Below are positions 25,699-35,350 of a DNA stretch of 49,001 nucleotides, in pieces. The translations under genes were made by a program, and so were the position numbers. Origin of the DNA: an uncultured Anaerococcus sp. (lineage in GTDB: Bacteria; Bacillota; Clostridia; Tissierellales; Peptoniphilaceae). How positions within the stretch are numbered: the first letter of the stretch is position 1; each line of letters opens with the position of its first letter. The DNA lies in contig NZ_CALTSY010000013.1 in the NCBI RefSeq assembly GCF_943908415.1, positions 1 to 49,001 on the forward strand, read 5' to 3'. The notes beneath the pieces are model-generated. The model did not search any database, was not told the origin of the DNA, and saw only the letters and a list, made by a program, of their open reading frames with translations.

Positions 25699-28600
25699 CT
25701 AATTGTTAGTTGTAGTTGTCTCTTCGCCTTGATCTTGTGACTGAGTATCTTCTCTAATAGGATCATCATCATCTAATTTTAAATCATCTGGATTTACATT
25801 AGGTTGATCTCCATCTGTTACAGAATCACCTAGTTCTGTTATGTCTGCATCAACCTTTGTATCACCTGCATTTGATATAAATACATCTAAGTCAAAGTAT
25901 TTAGATACCAAATCGCGCATAATAGGTGATGCATTATAAGATGTATCTCCTTGTGTAAGGACAATACTTACAGCAATCTCAGGATCATCATAAGGAGCAA
26001 AGCCTACCATCCAAGCGTATGAATCATAGTCTGATCCATCAGGGTTTTCACCTTCTACTTCAGCAGTTCCTGTCTTAACTCCTATATCAACAGGTAGTTG
26101 ATTTAATATCTTATTATTTTGTGCTACTAAAAGTGTTCCGTATTTGATATCTTCTAGATATTTAGGATCTTTTATATCAATTCTTTCTCTTTCAGCAACA
26201 TTATCAAATAATACGTCTCCTGAATCATGGTTGGCTATCTTATCTATTAGAGTAAATTTGTTTAGATATCCACCATTTGTTAGGGCAGCAATAGCTCTAT
26301 TCATCTGGATTGGAGTATAGGCATTTTGTCCTTGACCAATTACAATATTAAGCATATCAGTGATATCCCACTCTGCTTGGTTTAGGTAGGTAAATCTTAT
26401 TGTATCTGCAAGTCCTGCCCTATCATCTCCCCTTATCTCTACTGGTTCATAACCTCTATCATCTAAAAAGTCTATAATCTCTTTACGTGACCACTCACTA
26501 GGGTTAGATGTGAATTTTACTATTTCTAGTACATCATTCTCAAATTCACTTTTTGATTTTTTTACATCATCTTTTAGATAAGTAGGCAATTTTTCTTCTA
26601 GATAATTAGTAAGCATAGTTTTTGTAACTTCTATCTTTTTGCCAACTGAAGGTATATTACCAACTGATTCTTGAGGAGTATTTATTTCAATACCTGTTTG
26701 CTTATCAAGACCGAGTTTCTCAGCTGCAATTCTTATATCATTTAGTTCAAGCTTTGTACTAATAGACTTACCATCTCTTGGGTTTTCTCCTAAAGCTAGT
26801 ACATAGAAAAAGTAGTTACATGAGTCTCTAATAGCACCATACAGGTTTTCTTCGCCATGTGTTGTACCATATTCTGTCCATACTAGATCGTTAAACCTTC
26901 TATTACCTATTTCTATAAAACCATAGTCAGTTATAATAGACTGAGGATCAAATCCCTTTTCAAGTGCTGCAAGGCTTGTTACTAGCTTAAAGGTAGAACC
27001 TGGCATTACTGCAGTCTGACTTGCAATATTAAGCATAGGGCGAGGTACTAATGGGCCACTATCTTCTTCTACTTGCAGACTTTCCCAATCTGATTGGGAT
27101 ATACCTGTTGAGAATAGGTTAGGGTCATACTCAGGATAGGAAGCCATAGCTAGGACTTCTCCTGTTTTTACATTAGACACAACTACAGCACCACTTGTAG
27201 CATACTGTGCTGGTCTTAAAGGCATAAATGACCCATAATCTGATTGGTACATTTCACCTTTTCTCAAGGCTCTTAGAACTCCATCTAAGGAATCTTCAGC
27301 TTGTTTTTGTAAGTCTAGGTCTACTGAAAGATATAAATCATCCCCTGGTTCTGAAGGAGTTTGAGATATGGTTTGACGTCTGTTTCCAGAGGAATCTACT
27401 GTTACAAGGCTCTTTCCGTTTTTACCCTTTAGATTATCTTCATAGGACTCTTCTACGCCGGTCTTACCTATAATCTCATCTCTAAGGTAGCTTTTTTGAT
27501 CTACATACTTATCAACTTCTTCTGTAGTTGCTATAGGCCCCATATAGCCTAAAATATGGCTTGCTAAGTATCTATTTGGATATGATCTTATAGGTATAGT
27601 ATCTACTTGAATTCCTGAAGTAGAGTCTATATTTTCTTCTATTTTTAGAACTGTAGATTCTTCTATATTATAAACTAAATTAATAGGTCTATATCCATAG
27701 CTTCCTTGTCTCATAACTTGATTATCAACAGTTAATATGCCTACCGCTTCGGTGTCACTATATTCTTCAAGTCCTGTGATTTTTTTAAGATAATCCAGGA
27801 TTGCCTTTCCATCATTTTCTTTTTCAAGTATTTTTACAACCTTATCCTTAGGATTTACCTCATCCTTTGTGGCATAGTAGCTATAAAAATTATTTTTTTC
27901 AACATTAAATGTATAATCCCATTTTTTTGGATCTTCCTCGGATATATCTATAGATGGGTATACATTATTTTTTGTATTTGCATTTTGAGCAAGGTATTTA
28001 ACATCCTCAGATAATATTAGCGGCTTAAGTAATCCATTTTCATCTGCTAGTCTAGCTAGTTCTTCAGCTGGAGATCCTGCTTGAGCATTTTTGAAATTTA
28101 TATTTACTTTATAAAGATTTTCATCATCTTCAGTTTCTGTAACAACTTCAGTTTCAAAGTTGGCATATATACCCTTATTTTCAAGTTCTTGGATGAGTGT
28201 GTCAGCTGGTATAATATATGTACCATCTTCATCTACGCTAGCTTGTGTTAATACATCACTAATAGTAGATGTCTTTACAATCTCATAGAAATCATCTGCT
28301 GCCGTGCTATCTAAGCTAATCTCAGGATATGCCTTAGATAGTTTTGCTTTTTTTTCTATCAAATCTTCATCAGCTTTTACTACATATGGCTTTAAAGTAA
28401 TACTTCCTAATAAATCAGCATCTTTAAGTATATTATAGGCGAGTAGTCTAGCATTTGAGTTTTGTAGTATTGATAGGAGTACAGACCTATCATTATCTAC
28501 TGACTTTACTACAACATCAGTAGGGTCATCATTTTTTGAAAATCCTATAGACTTAAGCTTGCTTTCTGAATGATCCTTATAGCTTATATTTAGTTGACCA

Positions 28601-29166
28601 TCTTCTTGACTAACATGGGCTGGAATATCTATTCCACGCTTTTTAAGTGCCAATAAAGCAGTACTCATAGTTTCATATTCAATGTTATCATCCTTATAAA
28701 CGGATGTTAAAAAATCGCTTACTAAGCCATTGTCTATAAGAGTAGAAACAACTACTTCACTTGGCATCTCTCCTAAGATAAAGTAATCATCATCTCTTTT
28801 ATAGGTAAATGAGTTAAGTTTTATAGCAAAATCATCTGTATAATTTACTCCATCATTTTCTAAGATGTTCACTAGCCTATCTAAATTTTTGATCCTATCT
28901 TCATCATCTTGTTCTAGAAGTTGGTCCTTATAAATTTGTACTGCAAAAGATGGTATACTAGTTGCAAGAATTTTACCATTTCTATCGTAAATGTTTCCCC
29001 TGCTGGCTATCTCATCTACTTCTTTTACTTTCCTATTATCAGATAAGTCCCTGTAATAGTCACCTTGATTTATCATGACAGAAAATAATCTGCCTACAAT
29101 TATTACCATGAGCAACAATACAAGAACTTCTATAAATATTAATCTTTTTTGTTTTTGTTTTTTCAC
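25699..29166 (-). CDS. very large penicillin-binding protein 2 (class B transpeptidase)
   Basis: Septal or lateral-wall D,D-transpeptidase. It has 1155 residues, against about 600-700 in most PBP2 and more in some Clostridia. N-terminal membrane helix at about 9-30, then a much enlarged non-catalytic region; the catalytic Ser is residue 724 in STFK. The SxN motif is SCN at 782 and the KTG motif is KTGT at 1031. The C-terminal 50 residues are an acidic, Gln/Thr-rich tail. It follows mreD, the normal place for mrdA/pbpA. No rodA gene is next to it. Confidence 0.93.
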   Translation of the reverse strand: MKKQKQKRLIFIEVLVLLLMVIIVGRLFSVMINQGDYYRDLSDNRKVKEVDEIASRGNIYDRNGKILATSIPSFAVQIYKDQLLEQDDEDRIKNLDRLVNILENDGVNYTDDFAIKLNSFTYKRDDDYFILGEMPSEVVVSTLIDNGLVSDFLTSVYKDDNIEYETMSTALLALKKRGIDIPAHVSQEDGQLNISYKDHSESKLKSIGFSKNDDPTDVVVKSVDNDRSVLLSILQNSNARLLAYNILKDADLLGSITLKPYVVKADEDLIEKKAKLSKAYPEISLDSTAADDFYEIVKTSTISDVLTQASVDEDGTYIIPADTLIQELENKGIYANFETEVVTETEDDENLYKVNINFKNAQAGSPAEELARLADENGLLKPLILSEDVKYLAQNANTKNNVYPSIDISEEDPKKWDYTFNVEKNNFYSYYATKDEVNPKDKVVKILEKENDGKAILDYLKKITGLEEYSDTEAVGILTVDNQVMRQGSYGYRPINLVYNIEESTVLKIEENIDSTSGIQVDTIPIRSYPNRYLASHILGYMGPIATTEEVDKYVDQKSYLRDEIIGKTGVEESYEDNLKGKNGKSLVTVDSSGNRRQTISQTPSEPGDDLYLSVDLDLQKQAEDSLDGVLRALRKGEMYQSDYGSFMPLRPAQYATSGAVVVSNVKTGEVLAMASYPEYDPNLFSTGISQSDWESLQVEEDSGPLVPRPMLNIASQTAVMPGSTFKLVTSLAALEKGFDPQSIITDYGFIEIGNRRFNDLVWTEYGTTHGEENLYGAIRDSCNYFFYVLALGENPRDGKSISTKLELNDIRIAAEKLGLDKQTGIEINTPQESVGNIPSVGKKIEVTKTMLTNYLEEKLPTYLKDDVKKSKSEFENDVLEIVKFTSNPSEWSRKEIIDFLDDRGYEPVEIRGDDRAGLADTIRFTYLNQAEWDITDMLNIVIGQGQNAYTPIQMNRAIAALTNGGYLNKFTLIDKIANHDSGDVLFDNVAERERIDIKDPKYLEDIKYGTLLVAQNNKILNQLPVDIGVKTGTAEVEGENPDGSDYDSYAWMVGFAPYDDPEIAVSIVLTQGDTSYNASPIMRDLVSKYFDLDVFISNAGDTKVDADITELGDSVTDGDQPNVNPDDLKLDDDDPIREDTQSQDQGEETTTTNN

Positions 29167-29180
29167 TTAGTAATCACCTC

Positions 29181-29669
29181 TTATATTCTATAAGTTGGTA
29201 TATACATAATTTTTTTGACAATTTTTATATATATATAATATATTAAAGTGTTTAAAATTGCCTCTATAATAAGTGGTAGGGGCAGATAATTGGATAATCC
29301 TATTTGTTCTCCAAACAAGTAATATAAAGCTGAAACAAATAAAAAGTTTAATATTGTCATTACAAAAGTAATTACACTTCCAGTAGTTTTATCCTTTGAA
29401 AAATTGAATCTATCACTTGATACGATTGAGCCTATTAAAAAATAAGATAGGGCTCTTACACCAATTAAACTTGTAAAAAGAAAGTCTTCCATAAGGCCGA
29501 ATATAATGCCACCATAGGCACCAATCTTTCTCCCCAAAATTTGACTTAAGGCTACTGTGGCTGGAACTATAAGGTTAATATTTGCACCAAATATATCAAT
29601 TTTCGAAAATATTGTAGTTTGTAGAATAAAGGTAATAAGCAATACCAAAAAAGTTTTAAATCTATTCAT
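29181..29669 (-). CDS. mreD: rod shape-determining protein MreD
   Basis: Membrane partner of MreC in the elongation machinery. It has 162 residues with five or six hydrophobic segments and family features such as FGANINLIVPATVA and FGLMEDFLFTSLIGVRA. The start overlaps the mreC stop by 8 bases. Sequence conservation is low in this family, so identity rests partly on context. Confidence 0.9.
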   Translation of the reverse strand: MNRFKTFLVLLITFILQTTIFSKIDIFGANINLIVPATVALSQILGRKIGAYGGIIFGLMEDFLFTSLIGVRALSYFLIGSIVSSDRFNFSKDKTTGSVITFVMTILNFLFVSALYYLFGEQIGLSNYLPLPLIIEAILNTLIYYIYIKIVKKIMYIPTYRI

Positions 29670-30549
29670 TAGCTGTATCCCCCTCTACTCTTTCTTTTTC
29701 TTCAATTACATAGTCTTCGTTTCCTTTTAAAACTAGGACCCTATAAATATGACTAAAATCTACTGGTGAATCTACTGTTATATTTTTTCTAAGGCTATCA
29801 TGGCTCATAGAGACATTACTTATAGTACCAATATATATACCATATGGATAAACACCACCAAGTCCGCTTGTCATCAAGACATCAGAATTTTTGGCTTCAC
29901 TTTCTACATCTAGCATATATCCTTGGATTGTCCTAGAAGTAAACTTATCTATAACACCGTAATCTCCACTTCTAGTATTTATAAATGAAACATCATTAGC
30001 TTGGTTATTTATAGTCTCCACACGGGCTGTGTTGTCAAAAACCTTTGTAACTTTTCCTACAAGACCTGTATAGTAGATGCTATCTCCTATGGCTTGTAAG
30101 ATTATATCATTTACTTCAATACCATCTTTTTTACCTTTATCTATGGTAAAATAGCTTGTCATTGAGTTTACATCTGTGTTTATTACTCTTGCTTTGATAT
30201 AATCATTCTGAGAGTCATTAATAGCATTTGCTTCATTTTTTAGAAATTCTTCTCTATTTATTACAGAAGTTAGCCTCGCATTTTCCATTACCAAAGATCT
30301 GTTTTCCGCTTCTAATCTTTCTACTTCTGATCTTGTTTCTTTAGATCCTACTGTTCTTTCAATCTGATTCATTAATTCTGATGAAACTGAATATGTGAAT
30401 TTCTCAACAGGTTTCAAAATTGAATTTGAAAGATTTGAACCAGTATCAGATATTACACTTGTTTGTGAAGATATGGCTATAACCACTACAAGTGCTAAAA
30501 CTGTTATTATAAATGATTTGTTAGATTTTTTTCTTCTTCTATATGACAT
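29662..30549 (-). CDS. mreC: rod shape-determining protein MreC
   Basis: Periplasm-side scaffold linking MreB to PBP2. It has 295 residues: a basic start (MSYRRRKKSNK), a membrane helix at about 13-30, a coiled coil near 65-100, and two beta-barrel domains with DKGKKDGIEVND and MTSGLGGVYPYGIYIGTI. It lies 6 bases after mreB. Confidence 0.95.
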   Translation of the reverse strand: MSYRRRKKSNKSFIITVLALVVVIAISSQTSVISDTGSNLSNSILKPVEKFTYSVSSELMNQIERTVGSKETRSEVERLEAENRSLVMENARLTSVINREEFLKNEANAINDSQNDYIKARVINTDVNSMTSYFTIDKGKKDGIEVNDIILQAIGDSIYYTGLVGKVTKVFDNTARVETINNQANDVSFINTRSGDYGVIDKFTSRTIQGYMLDVESEAKNSDVLMTSGLGGVYPYGIYIGTISNVSMSHDSLRKNITVDSPVDFSHIYRVLVLKGNEDYVIEEKERVEGDTANE

Positions 30550-30555
30550 CTTTAC

Positions 30556-31566
30556 CTACTTACGATATTTATAAAATCTATCTGGATCTTCTAAAATTTT
30601 GCCAGCACCTATTATGGCATCATTTGCTGGATCTTCAGACATATATGATGATAGGCCTAGTTTGTTTTCTATATACTCGCGAAGTCCACGAGCTTTTGAA
30701 AATCCTCCTGTAAGTCCAAAGCCTTCTCTTTTTATATCCGCTGTTAATTCTGGCGGAACTTTTTCCAGTACTTCATAAATCATTGCAACTACTTCATCTG
30801 CAAAAGGCAATATACATTCTGCAAGGTCTTTGCTTGAAATATCAACAGTCTTAGGAGCTGCTGTTACTAGGTCCCTGCCATCAACTGCCATTATATTTTC
30901 TCCATCTTTTACCCTAAGGCTTAAAAGATTTATTTTGATATTTTCCGCTGTGTTTTTTCCTATATCTAGCTTTTTATTTTCTCTTACTAGGGATGTTATA
31001 GCTTCATCTATGTAATCTCCACCCTTATTTATAGTCTTACTTGTTACTATCCCATTTAAAGATATAACTGAAACTTCCGTAGTACCAGCACCTAAGCTTA
31101 TTAATAATATTCCCTTTGGATCTTCTGGATTAAGCCCCATACCAAACGCTGCGGCCAAAGACTGATCTACCAAGATTACATCTCTGCTGCCTGCATGGAG
31201 CGCTGCATCTACTACAGCACGAGAAGCAATATCTGTAATCCCACTTGGTACACACATCACTACCTTAGGCTGAAGAAAAGCCATACCTGAATTTACTTGA
31301 CTAAAAAAATGATTTAATAATGCTTCTGTTAAGTTAAAGTCAGTTATTACTCCATTTTCAATTGGCTTTACAACATGAACATCTGTAGGAGTTTTGCCAA
31401 TCATCTCCTTTGCTTCATTACCTATAGCTAAAACCTTGCTATTACTATCATTTAAAACCATAAGTGAAGGTTCATTTATTATGATTCCCTCATCTTTTTT
31501 ATAAACTAAAATATTACTTGTACCTAGATCTATGGCAAAATCGGTAGCAACCATTTTAAATTTCAT
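30556..31566 (-). CDS. mreB: MreB-family actin homologue with altered catalytic residues
   Basis: Actin-like shape protein of 336 residues. Phosphate-1 loop is AIDLGTSNILVY. At the position of the family's EEP motif (catalytic Glu) it reads VDQSLAAA, so Glu is Gln135. In phosphate-2 the usual DIGGGTTE reads SLGAGTTE, so the Asp is Ser157. The adenosine motif is LTGGFSKARGL rather than LTGGGALLRGL. Length and overall order otherwise match MreB, and it sits at the head of mreBCD after radC. Likely weak or no ATP hydrolysis; it may bind ATP as a static filament. Codons: Gln135 at 31162-31164, Ser157 at 31096-31098. Confidence 0.92.
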   Translation of the reverse strand: MKFKMVATDFAIDLGTSNILVYKKDEGIIINEPSLMVLNDSNSKVLAIGNEAKEMIGKTPTDVHVVKPIENGVITDFNLTEALLNHFFSQVNSGMAFLQPKVVMCVPSGITDIASRAVVDAALHAGSRDVILVDQSLAAAFGMGLNPEDPKGILLISLGAGTTEVSVISLNGIVTSKTINKGGDYIDEAITSLVRENKKLDIGKNTAENIKINLLSLRVKDGENIMAVDGRDLVTAAPKTVDISSKDLAECILPFADEVVAMIYEVLEKVPPELTADIKREGFGLTGGFSKARGLREYIENKLGLSSYMSEDPANDAIIGAGKILEDPDRFYKYRK

Positions 31567-31576
31567 CTATTTGCTC

Positions 31577-32257
31577 CTATATCAAACTTTCTTTCTTAAA
31601 ACTATAATAATCATTCTTACCAATTATTATATGGTCCAAGACTTTTATATCTAAAATTTCACCTGCTTCTACTAACTTTTTTGTAGTCAAAAAATCATCT
31701 TTTGATGGACTTATGTCTCCGCTTGGATGATTGTGGGCAAAAATTATACTTTTTGCCGATTTTTTTACCGCAGGTCTAAAAGCTTCTCTGGGATGAACTA
31801 AGGATGCATCAAGTGTACCCTTACTTATCTCTTCTTTAGATATTATAACATTTTTAGTGTCCAAAAGGATAGCATAAAAGTACTCATTCTTCTTATCAGC
31901 TAATTGATTTTTTAAATAATTATAAATATCTTCACTTTTTTCTATTTTAGTTATTTCTTTTTCCATTACTCTTTGGGCAATTCTTTTACCAAACCTTAGA
32001 GAGGCAACTATAGAACTAGCCTTAGCATTTTTTATGCCACTGATATGTGTAAGTTCAGCAATCTCTATTTCTGATAACTCTTGATAAGAGAATCTGTCTA
32101 AAATTTCCCTAGAAAGCTCCACTACATTTTTCTCTTTAGTACCAGTAGAAATTATTATCGCTAGAAGCTCCTCATCTGTTAGAGCGTCTGCCCCATGGCG
32201 GATAAGCTTTTCACGTGGCCTATCATTTTCATCCAAATCTTTAATAGTTTTTCTCAT
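31577..32257 (-). CDS. radC: RadC/JAB-domain protein
   Basis: A 226-residue protein with an N-terminal helix-hairpin-helix region and a C-terminal JAB/MPN+ metalloprotease-like fold: IIFAHNHPSGDISPS provides the HxH-type metal site. Despite the name it is not established as a DNA repair enzyme. It precedes mreB as in many bacteria and overlaps the transporter gene upstream by 17 bases. Confidence 0.95.
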   Translation of the reverse strand: MRKTIKDLDENDRPREKLIRHGADALTDEELLAIIISTGTKEKNVVELSREILDRFSYQELSEIEIAELTHISGIKNAKASSIVASLRFGKRIAQRVMEKEITKIEKSEDIYNYLKNQLADKKNEYFYAILLDTKNVIISKEEISKGTLDASLVHPREAFRPAVKKSAKSIIFAHNHPSGDISPSKDDFLTTKKLVEAGEILDIKVLDHIIIGKNDYYSFKKESLI

Positions 32258-32771
32258 CTAAATTAGCCCCTAGTTTTACCTTATCCATGTGGTTTGCTAT
32301 ATAATTTACACTTAAACCTACAAAGAAACTTGTAATTACACCCATTATTACTAAGGCTGGAAAATATATATACATCTTTATGCTTCCCATAACTATAGCT
32401 GCTATGAGTATCTGACCAAAGTTATGAAAAAAGGCTCCTATTTCACTTATACCTACAAAACTAAATACTTTTGTGAAATACTTTAAAGATATAGCCATGG
32501 TACAGCTTGCTAATATTGCACCTGCAAAAGAATAAAAGAATGCTGTCACTGAACCTGTTATAAGCATAAGTAGAAAAGATTTTAAAATCGCTACTGTTAA
32601 AGCGACCTTAAATCCGTATATATAAAGGGCTAGTAAAAGTACCATATTTGAAAGTCCCAGCTTAACACCAGGAATTGGTACCGGAACAGGTATAGAGTGC
32701 TCAATTAATGATATAGCTAAGGCCATAGCTGTAAGCAATCCTATATTTGTAATTGTTTTTGTATTTTTCAT
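32241..32771 (-). CDS. Gx transporter family membrane protein
   Basis: A 176-residue integral membrane protein with about five hydrophobic segments, including the motif VPIPGVKLGLSNMVLLL that typifies the family annotated as Gx transporter or heptaprenyl diphosphate synthase component I. The ECF-S-like fold suggests transport; the substrate is unknown. It lies 1 base after the NusG-II protein, a frequent pair next to rnf genes. Confidence 0.88.
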   Translation of the reverse strand: MKNTKTITNIGLLTAMALAISLIEHSIPVPVPIPGVKLGLSNMVLLLALYIYGFKVALTVAILKSFLLMLITGSVTAFFYSFAGAILASCTMAISLKYFTKVFSFVGISEIGAFFHNFGQILIAAIVMGSIKMYIYFPALVIMGVITSFFVGLSVNYIANHMDKVKLGANLDEKNY

Positions 32772-32772
32772 C

Positions 32773-33156
32773 TTATCTTACAACCTTATCTATATCATCA
32801 TTTGTATCAGAATCTAAGTCCACTACTTCTAAGAAAACTCTATTTGGTAGACAGATAATAGTCTCTCCTGCCTCACTTATAGGATACATATGTAAGCATA
32901 CCTTATCCCTACAATCTGCCTCTCCCATATAGGCCTTTCCATCTTTTACAATTATCCTATTATAATGGCCACTATCTTTTAAAACTATCTCTCTATCTTT
33001 GTCTAGTGGTAATTCATATAAAAGCTCACCATCTTTTTCAACTCTTAATATGCGACCTGTTTTATCCGTATTCATCTGTGATATAGCAAAAGCCATTATA
33101 AGGCTTAATAATAGCAAACTAATAGATATTACTATATCCCCTTTTTTAATTTTCAT
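32773..33156 (-). CDS. NusG domain II-containing exported protein
   Basis: A 127-residue protein: a short basic start, a membrane helix at about 7-28, then an extracytoplasmic NusG-II-like beta domain with a conserved Cys pair in ADCRDKVCLHM and a further Cys in IICLPN. This family is often coupled to the Gx transporter gene and to rnf, as here; a redox or flavin-linked role has been supposed but is not shown. A possible TATAAT lies at 33167-33172. Confidence 0.88.
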   Translation of the reverse strand: MKIKKGDIVISISLLLLSLIMAFAISQMNTDKTGRILRVEKDGELLYELPLDKDREIVLKDSGHYNRIIVKDGKAYMGEADCRDKVCLHMYPISEAGETIICLPNRVFLEVVDLDSDTNDDIDKVVR

Positions 33157-33230
33157 AAAAATACCTCATTATATGAGTTTACATTTAATAGTTTTTATTG
33201 TCAATTAAGCTTAATTTCTTAGTTTTTTTG

Positions 33231-33260
33231 TAAAAAAAATAAACCGGTTATCCGGTTTAT
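33231..33260 (-). terminator. rho-independent terminator after rnfB
   Basis: Minus strand AAACCGG-ATAA-CCGGTTT followed (after AT) by eight T. It separates the rnf operon from the NusG-II/mre operon. Confidence 0.92.
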
Positions 33261-33270
33261 TTTATTTCTA

Positions 33271-34071
33271 TTAATTAAAAACTTCTATACATGAATTTGG
33301 ACATTTTTCTGCAGCTTGTTTTGAAAGCTCAAGGTCTAAATCAGGATTGATGTTTTCAACTGATAGGTTTTTCTTCATTTCAAATCCTTCTGGATAAGTT
33401 TTCGCACAAATTGTACATCCTATACAAGCTTTATCACATTTTTTACGAGCATCTTTACCCTTTTCTTGATTAGAACATAATACAACAGCTTTTTGTGCAA
33501 ATGGAACTAAAGTTATAATATCTTTTGGACAAGCTGCAACACATTTACCACATGCTACACACTTACTACGATCAACTTTTGCAACTCCATTATGTACATG
33601 GATAGCATCAAATGGGCATACATCTTCACATGTACCACATCCTAAACATCCATAGTTACATTCTTTCTTCCCACCAAATAAAGAAATTTGTGCTCTGCAA
33701 TCTGATAAGCCTGAATATTCAAATAAGTCCTTTGCAGAGTCACAATCACCATTACATTTTACTACGGCCACTTGTCTATTATCACTTGATGTTGCTTCTA
33801 CGCCCATAGCTTCTGCTACACTTGCTGTTGTAGAAGGCCCACCAATAACACAAGCATCTACTGCTGCTTCACCTTTGGCAATAGCTGCTGCACAACCATC
33901 ACAACCTGGATATCCACAAGCACCACAGTTAGCTCCCGGTAGGGCATTTCTAACTGCTTCTTCTGTTACTGATGTTTCCACTTGAAATTTACTACTTATA
34001 AATCCTAGGGCTAGGGCAAATAGAAATCCTAAGACCCCAAGTACAAGTATTGGTATTAATATATCATTCAT
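33271..34071 (-). CDS. rnfB: Rnf complex subunit B
   Basis: Iron-sulfur protein that receives electrons from reduced ferredoxin. It has 266 residues: N-terminal membrane helix (about 3-24), then the Fe-S domain NCGACGYPGCDGC, then two 4Fe-4S ferredoxin motifs (CGTCEDVCP and CGKCVAACP), and extra Cys near CIGCTICAKT. The last gene of the operon. Confidence 0.97.
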   Translation of the reverse strand: MNDILIPILVLGVLGFLFALALGFISSKFQVETSVTEEAVRNALPGANCGACGYPGCDGCAAAIAKGEAAVDACVIGGPSTTASVAEAMGVEATSSDNRQVAVVKCNGDCDSAKDLFEYSGLSDCRAQISLFGGKKECNYGCLGCGTCEDVCPFDAIHVHNGVAKVDRSKCVACGKCVAACPKDIITLVPFAQKAVVLCSNQEKGKDARKKCDKACIGCTICAKTYPEGFEMKKNLSVENINPDLDLELSKQAAEKCPNSCIEVFN

Positions 34072-34080
34072 CTGTAACTC

Positions 34081-34653
34081 CTATAAACCTGCAAAGCCCA
34101 TAAATGCAATTGACATTATTCCTAGTGTTATTAAAGTCATTGGTGCACCTTTAAAGGCTGCTGGTGAATCATTATCTGCAATCTTTTCTCTAAGGTATGC
34201 TAGAATCATCATTACTAGCATGAATCCTAATGAAGCAGCTAAGGCATATACTATTGTCTCTAACAAATTGTAAGAGTTTATTATAGCTTTAAGTGCCACA
34301 CCTAAAACAACACAGTTTGTTGTAATTAGTGGTAGAAATACCCCTAGTGCCCCATATAAGCTAGGCATGTTTTTCTTCATTACTGCTTCTACTGATTGTA
34401 CTAATGATGCAATTACTAAAATAAATACAACTGTCTGTAGGTATTCGATATTAAATGGAATTAGTAAGTAATATTGGATAAACCAAGTTACTATAGAAGC
34501 TATAGTTATTACAAATATTACAGCAAAACTCATACCACGAGCTGTATCAACCTTACCTGTTACACCAAGAGCTGGACAAATCCCTAAGAATTGACCTAAA
34601 ATGTAATTTGAAACAAATATTGCTCCAATTATCATTGAAAATATATCTGACAT
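34081..34653 (-). CDS. rnfA: Rnf complex subunit A
   Basis: Six-helix membrane subunit of 190 residues, with the Rnf/Nqr motif FLPLITTNCVVLGVAL containing the conserved Cys that helps bind the membrane iron-sulfur cluster shared with RnfE. It lies 8 bases after rnfE and 9 before rnfB. Confidence 0.97.
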   Translation of the reverse strand: MSDIFSMIIGAIFVSNYILGQFLGICPALGVTGKVDTARGMSFAVIFVITIASIVTWFIQYYLLIPFNIEYLQTVVFILVIASLVQSVEAVMKKNMPSLYGALGVFLPLITTNCVVLGVALKAIINSYNLLETIVYALAASLGFMLVMMILAYLREKIADNDSPAAFKGAPMTLITLGIMSIAFMGFAGL

Positions 34654-34661
34654 ACTTCCTC

Positions 34662-35342
34662 CTATTTGACTACTTCTGCTTTTTTATTAGCTTTTTTATT
34701 GTTATAAGCTGCGAAAGCTGCAAATAGCAATCCTAAAACTGTAAATGATGAAGCTGGTTGTTGTAAAAATCCAATTGTATATTCTGCTGGAAGTATTTGA
34801 TTACCAAACAATGTTCCTGCACCTAATAATTCCCTTACAAAAGCAAGTACAGATATTGCTAAGGTATAACCTAAACCTTGACCTAATCCATCTACAATTG
34901 ATGCTAATGGTCCATTTTTAGAAGCAAAACCTTCAGCTCTTGCTAGTATTACACAGTTTACTACTATAAGTGGTATGAATATACCAAGTGACTTATATAG
35001 GTCTGGTACATAAGCTTTTAATACTAATTGAACTATAGTTACAAAACCTGCTATTATAACTATAAAGGATGGTATTCTTATCTCATCAGCTATAAAGTTT
35101 CTTAGCAAAGATACTACTAAGTTACTCATTGTTATTACAAATATTACTGAAAGTCCCATACCTATAGCATTTTGCATAGTTGAGGATATACCTAAAACCG
35201 AACACATACCTACTAGCTGAACAAAAACAGGGTTATTTGCAAAAAGACCATCTTTAAAAACTTTACCAAGATTTACTTTTTGTTTTTTCTTTTTGACCTT
35301 AGTATCCTTATCTACCATAGGTCTATCAATTTGTTGTTCCAT
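34662..35342 (-). CDS. rnfE: Rnf complex subunit E
   Basis: Membrane subunit paralogous to RnfA, 226 residues, with a charged N-terminal extension of about 25 residues and the FIPLIVVNCVILARAE motif with the conserved Cys. Later it has FVRELLGAGTLFG. Partner of RnfA in the ion-translocating core. Confidence 0.97.
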   Translation of the reverse strand: MEQQIDRPMVDKDTKVKKKKQKVNLGKVFKDGLFANNPVFVQLVGMCSVLGISSTMQNAIGMGLSVIFVITMSNLVVSLLRNFIADEIRIPSFIVIIAGFVTIVQLVLKAYVPDLYKSLGIFIPLIVVNCVILARAEGFASKNGPLASIVDGLGQGLGYTLAISVLAFVRELLGAGTLFGNQILPAEYTIGFLQQPASSFTVLGLLFAAFAAYNNKKANKKAEVVK

Positions 35343-35350
35343 GTCGCCTC

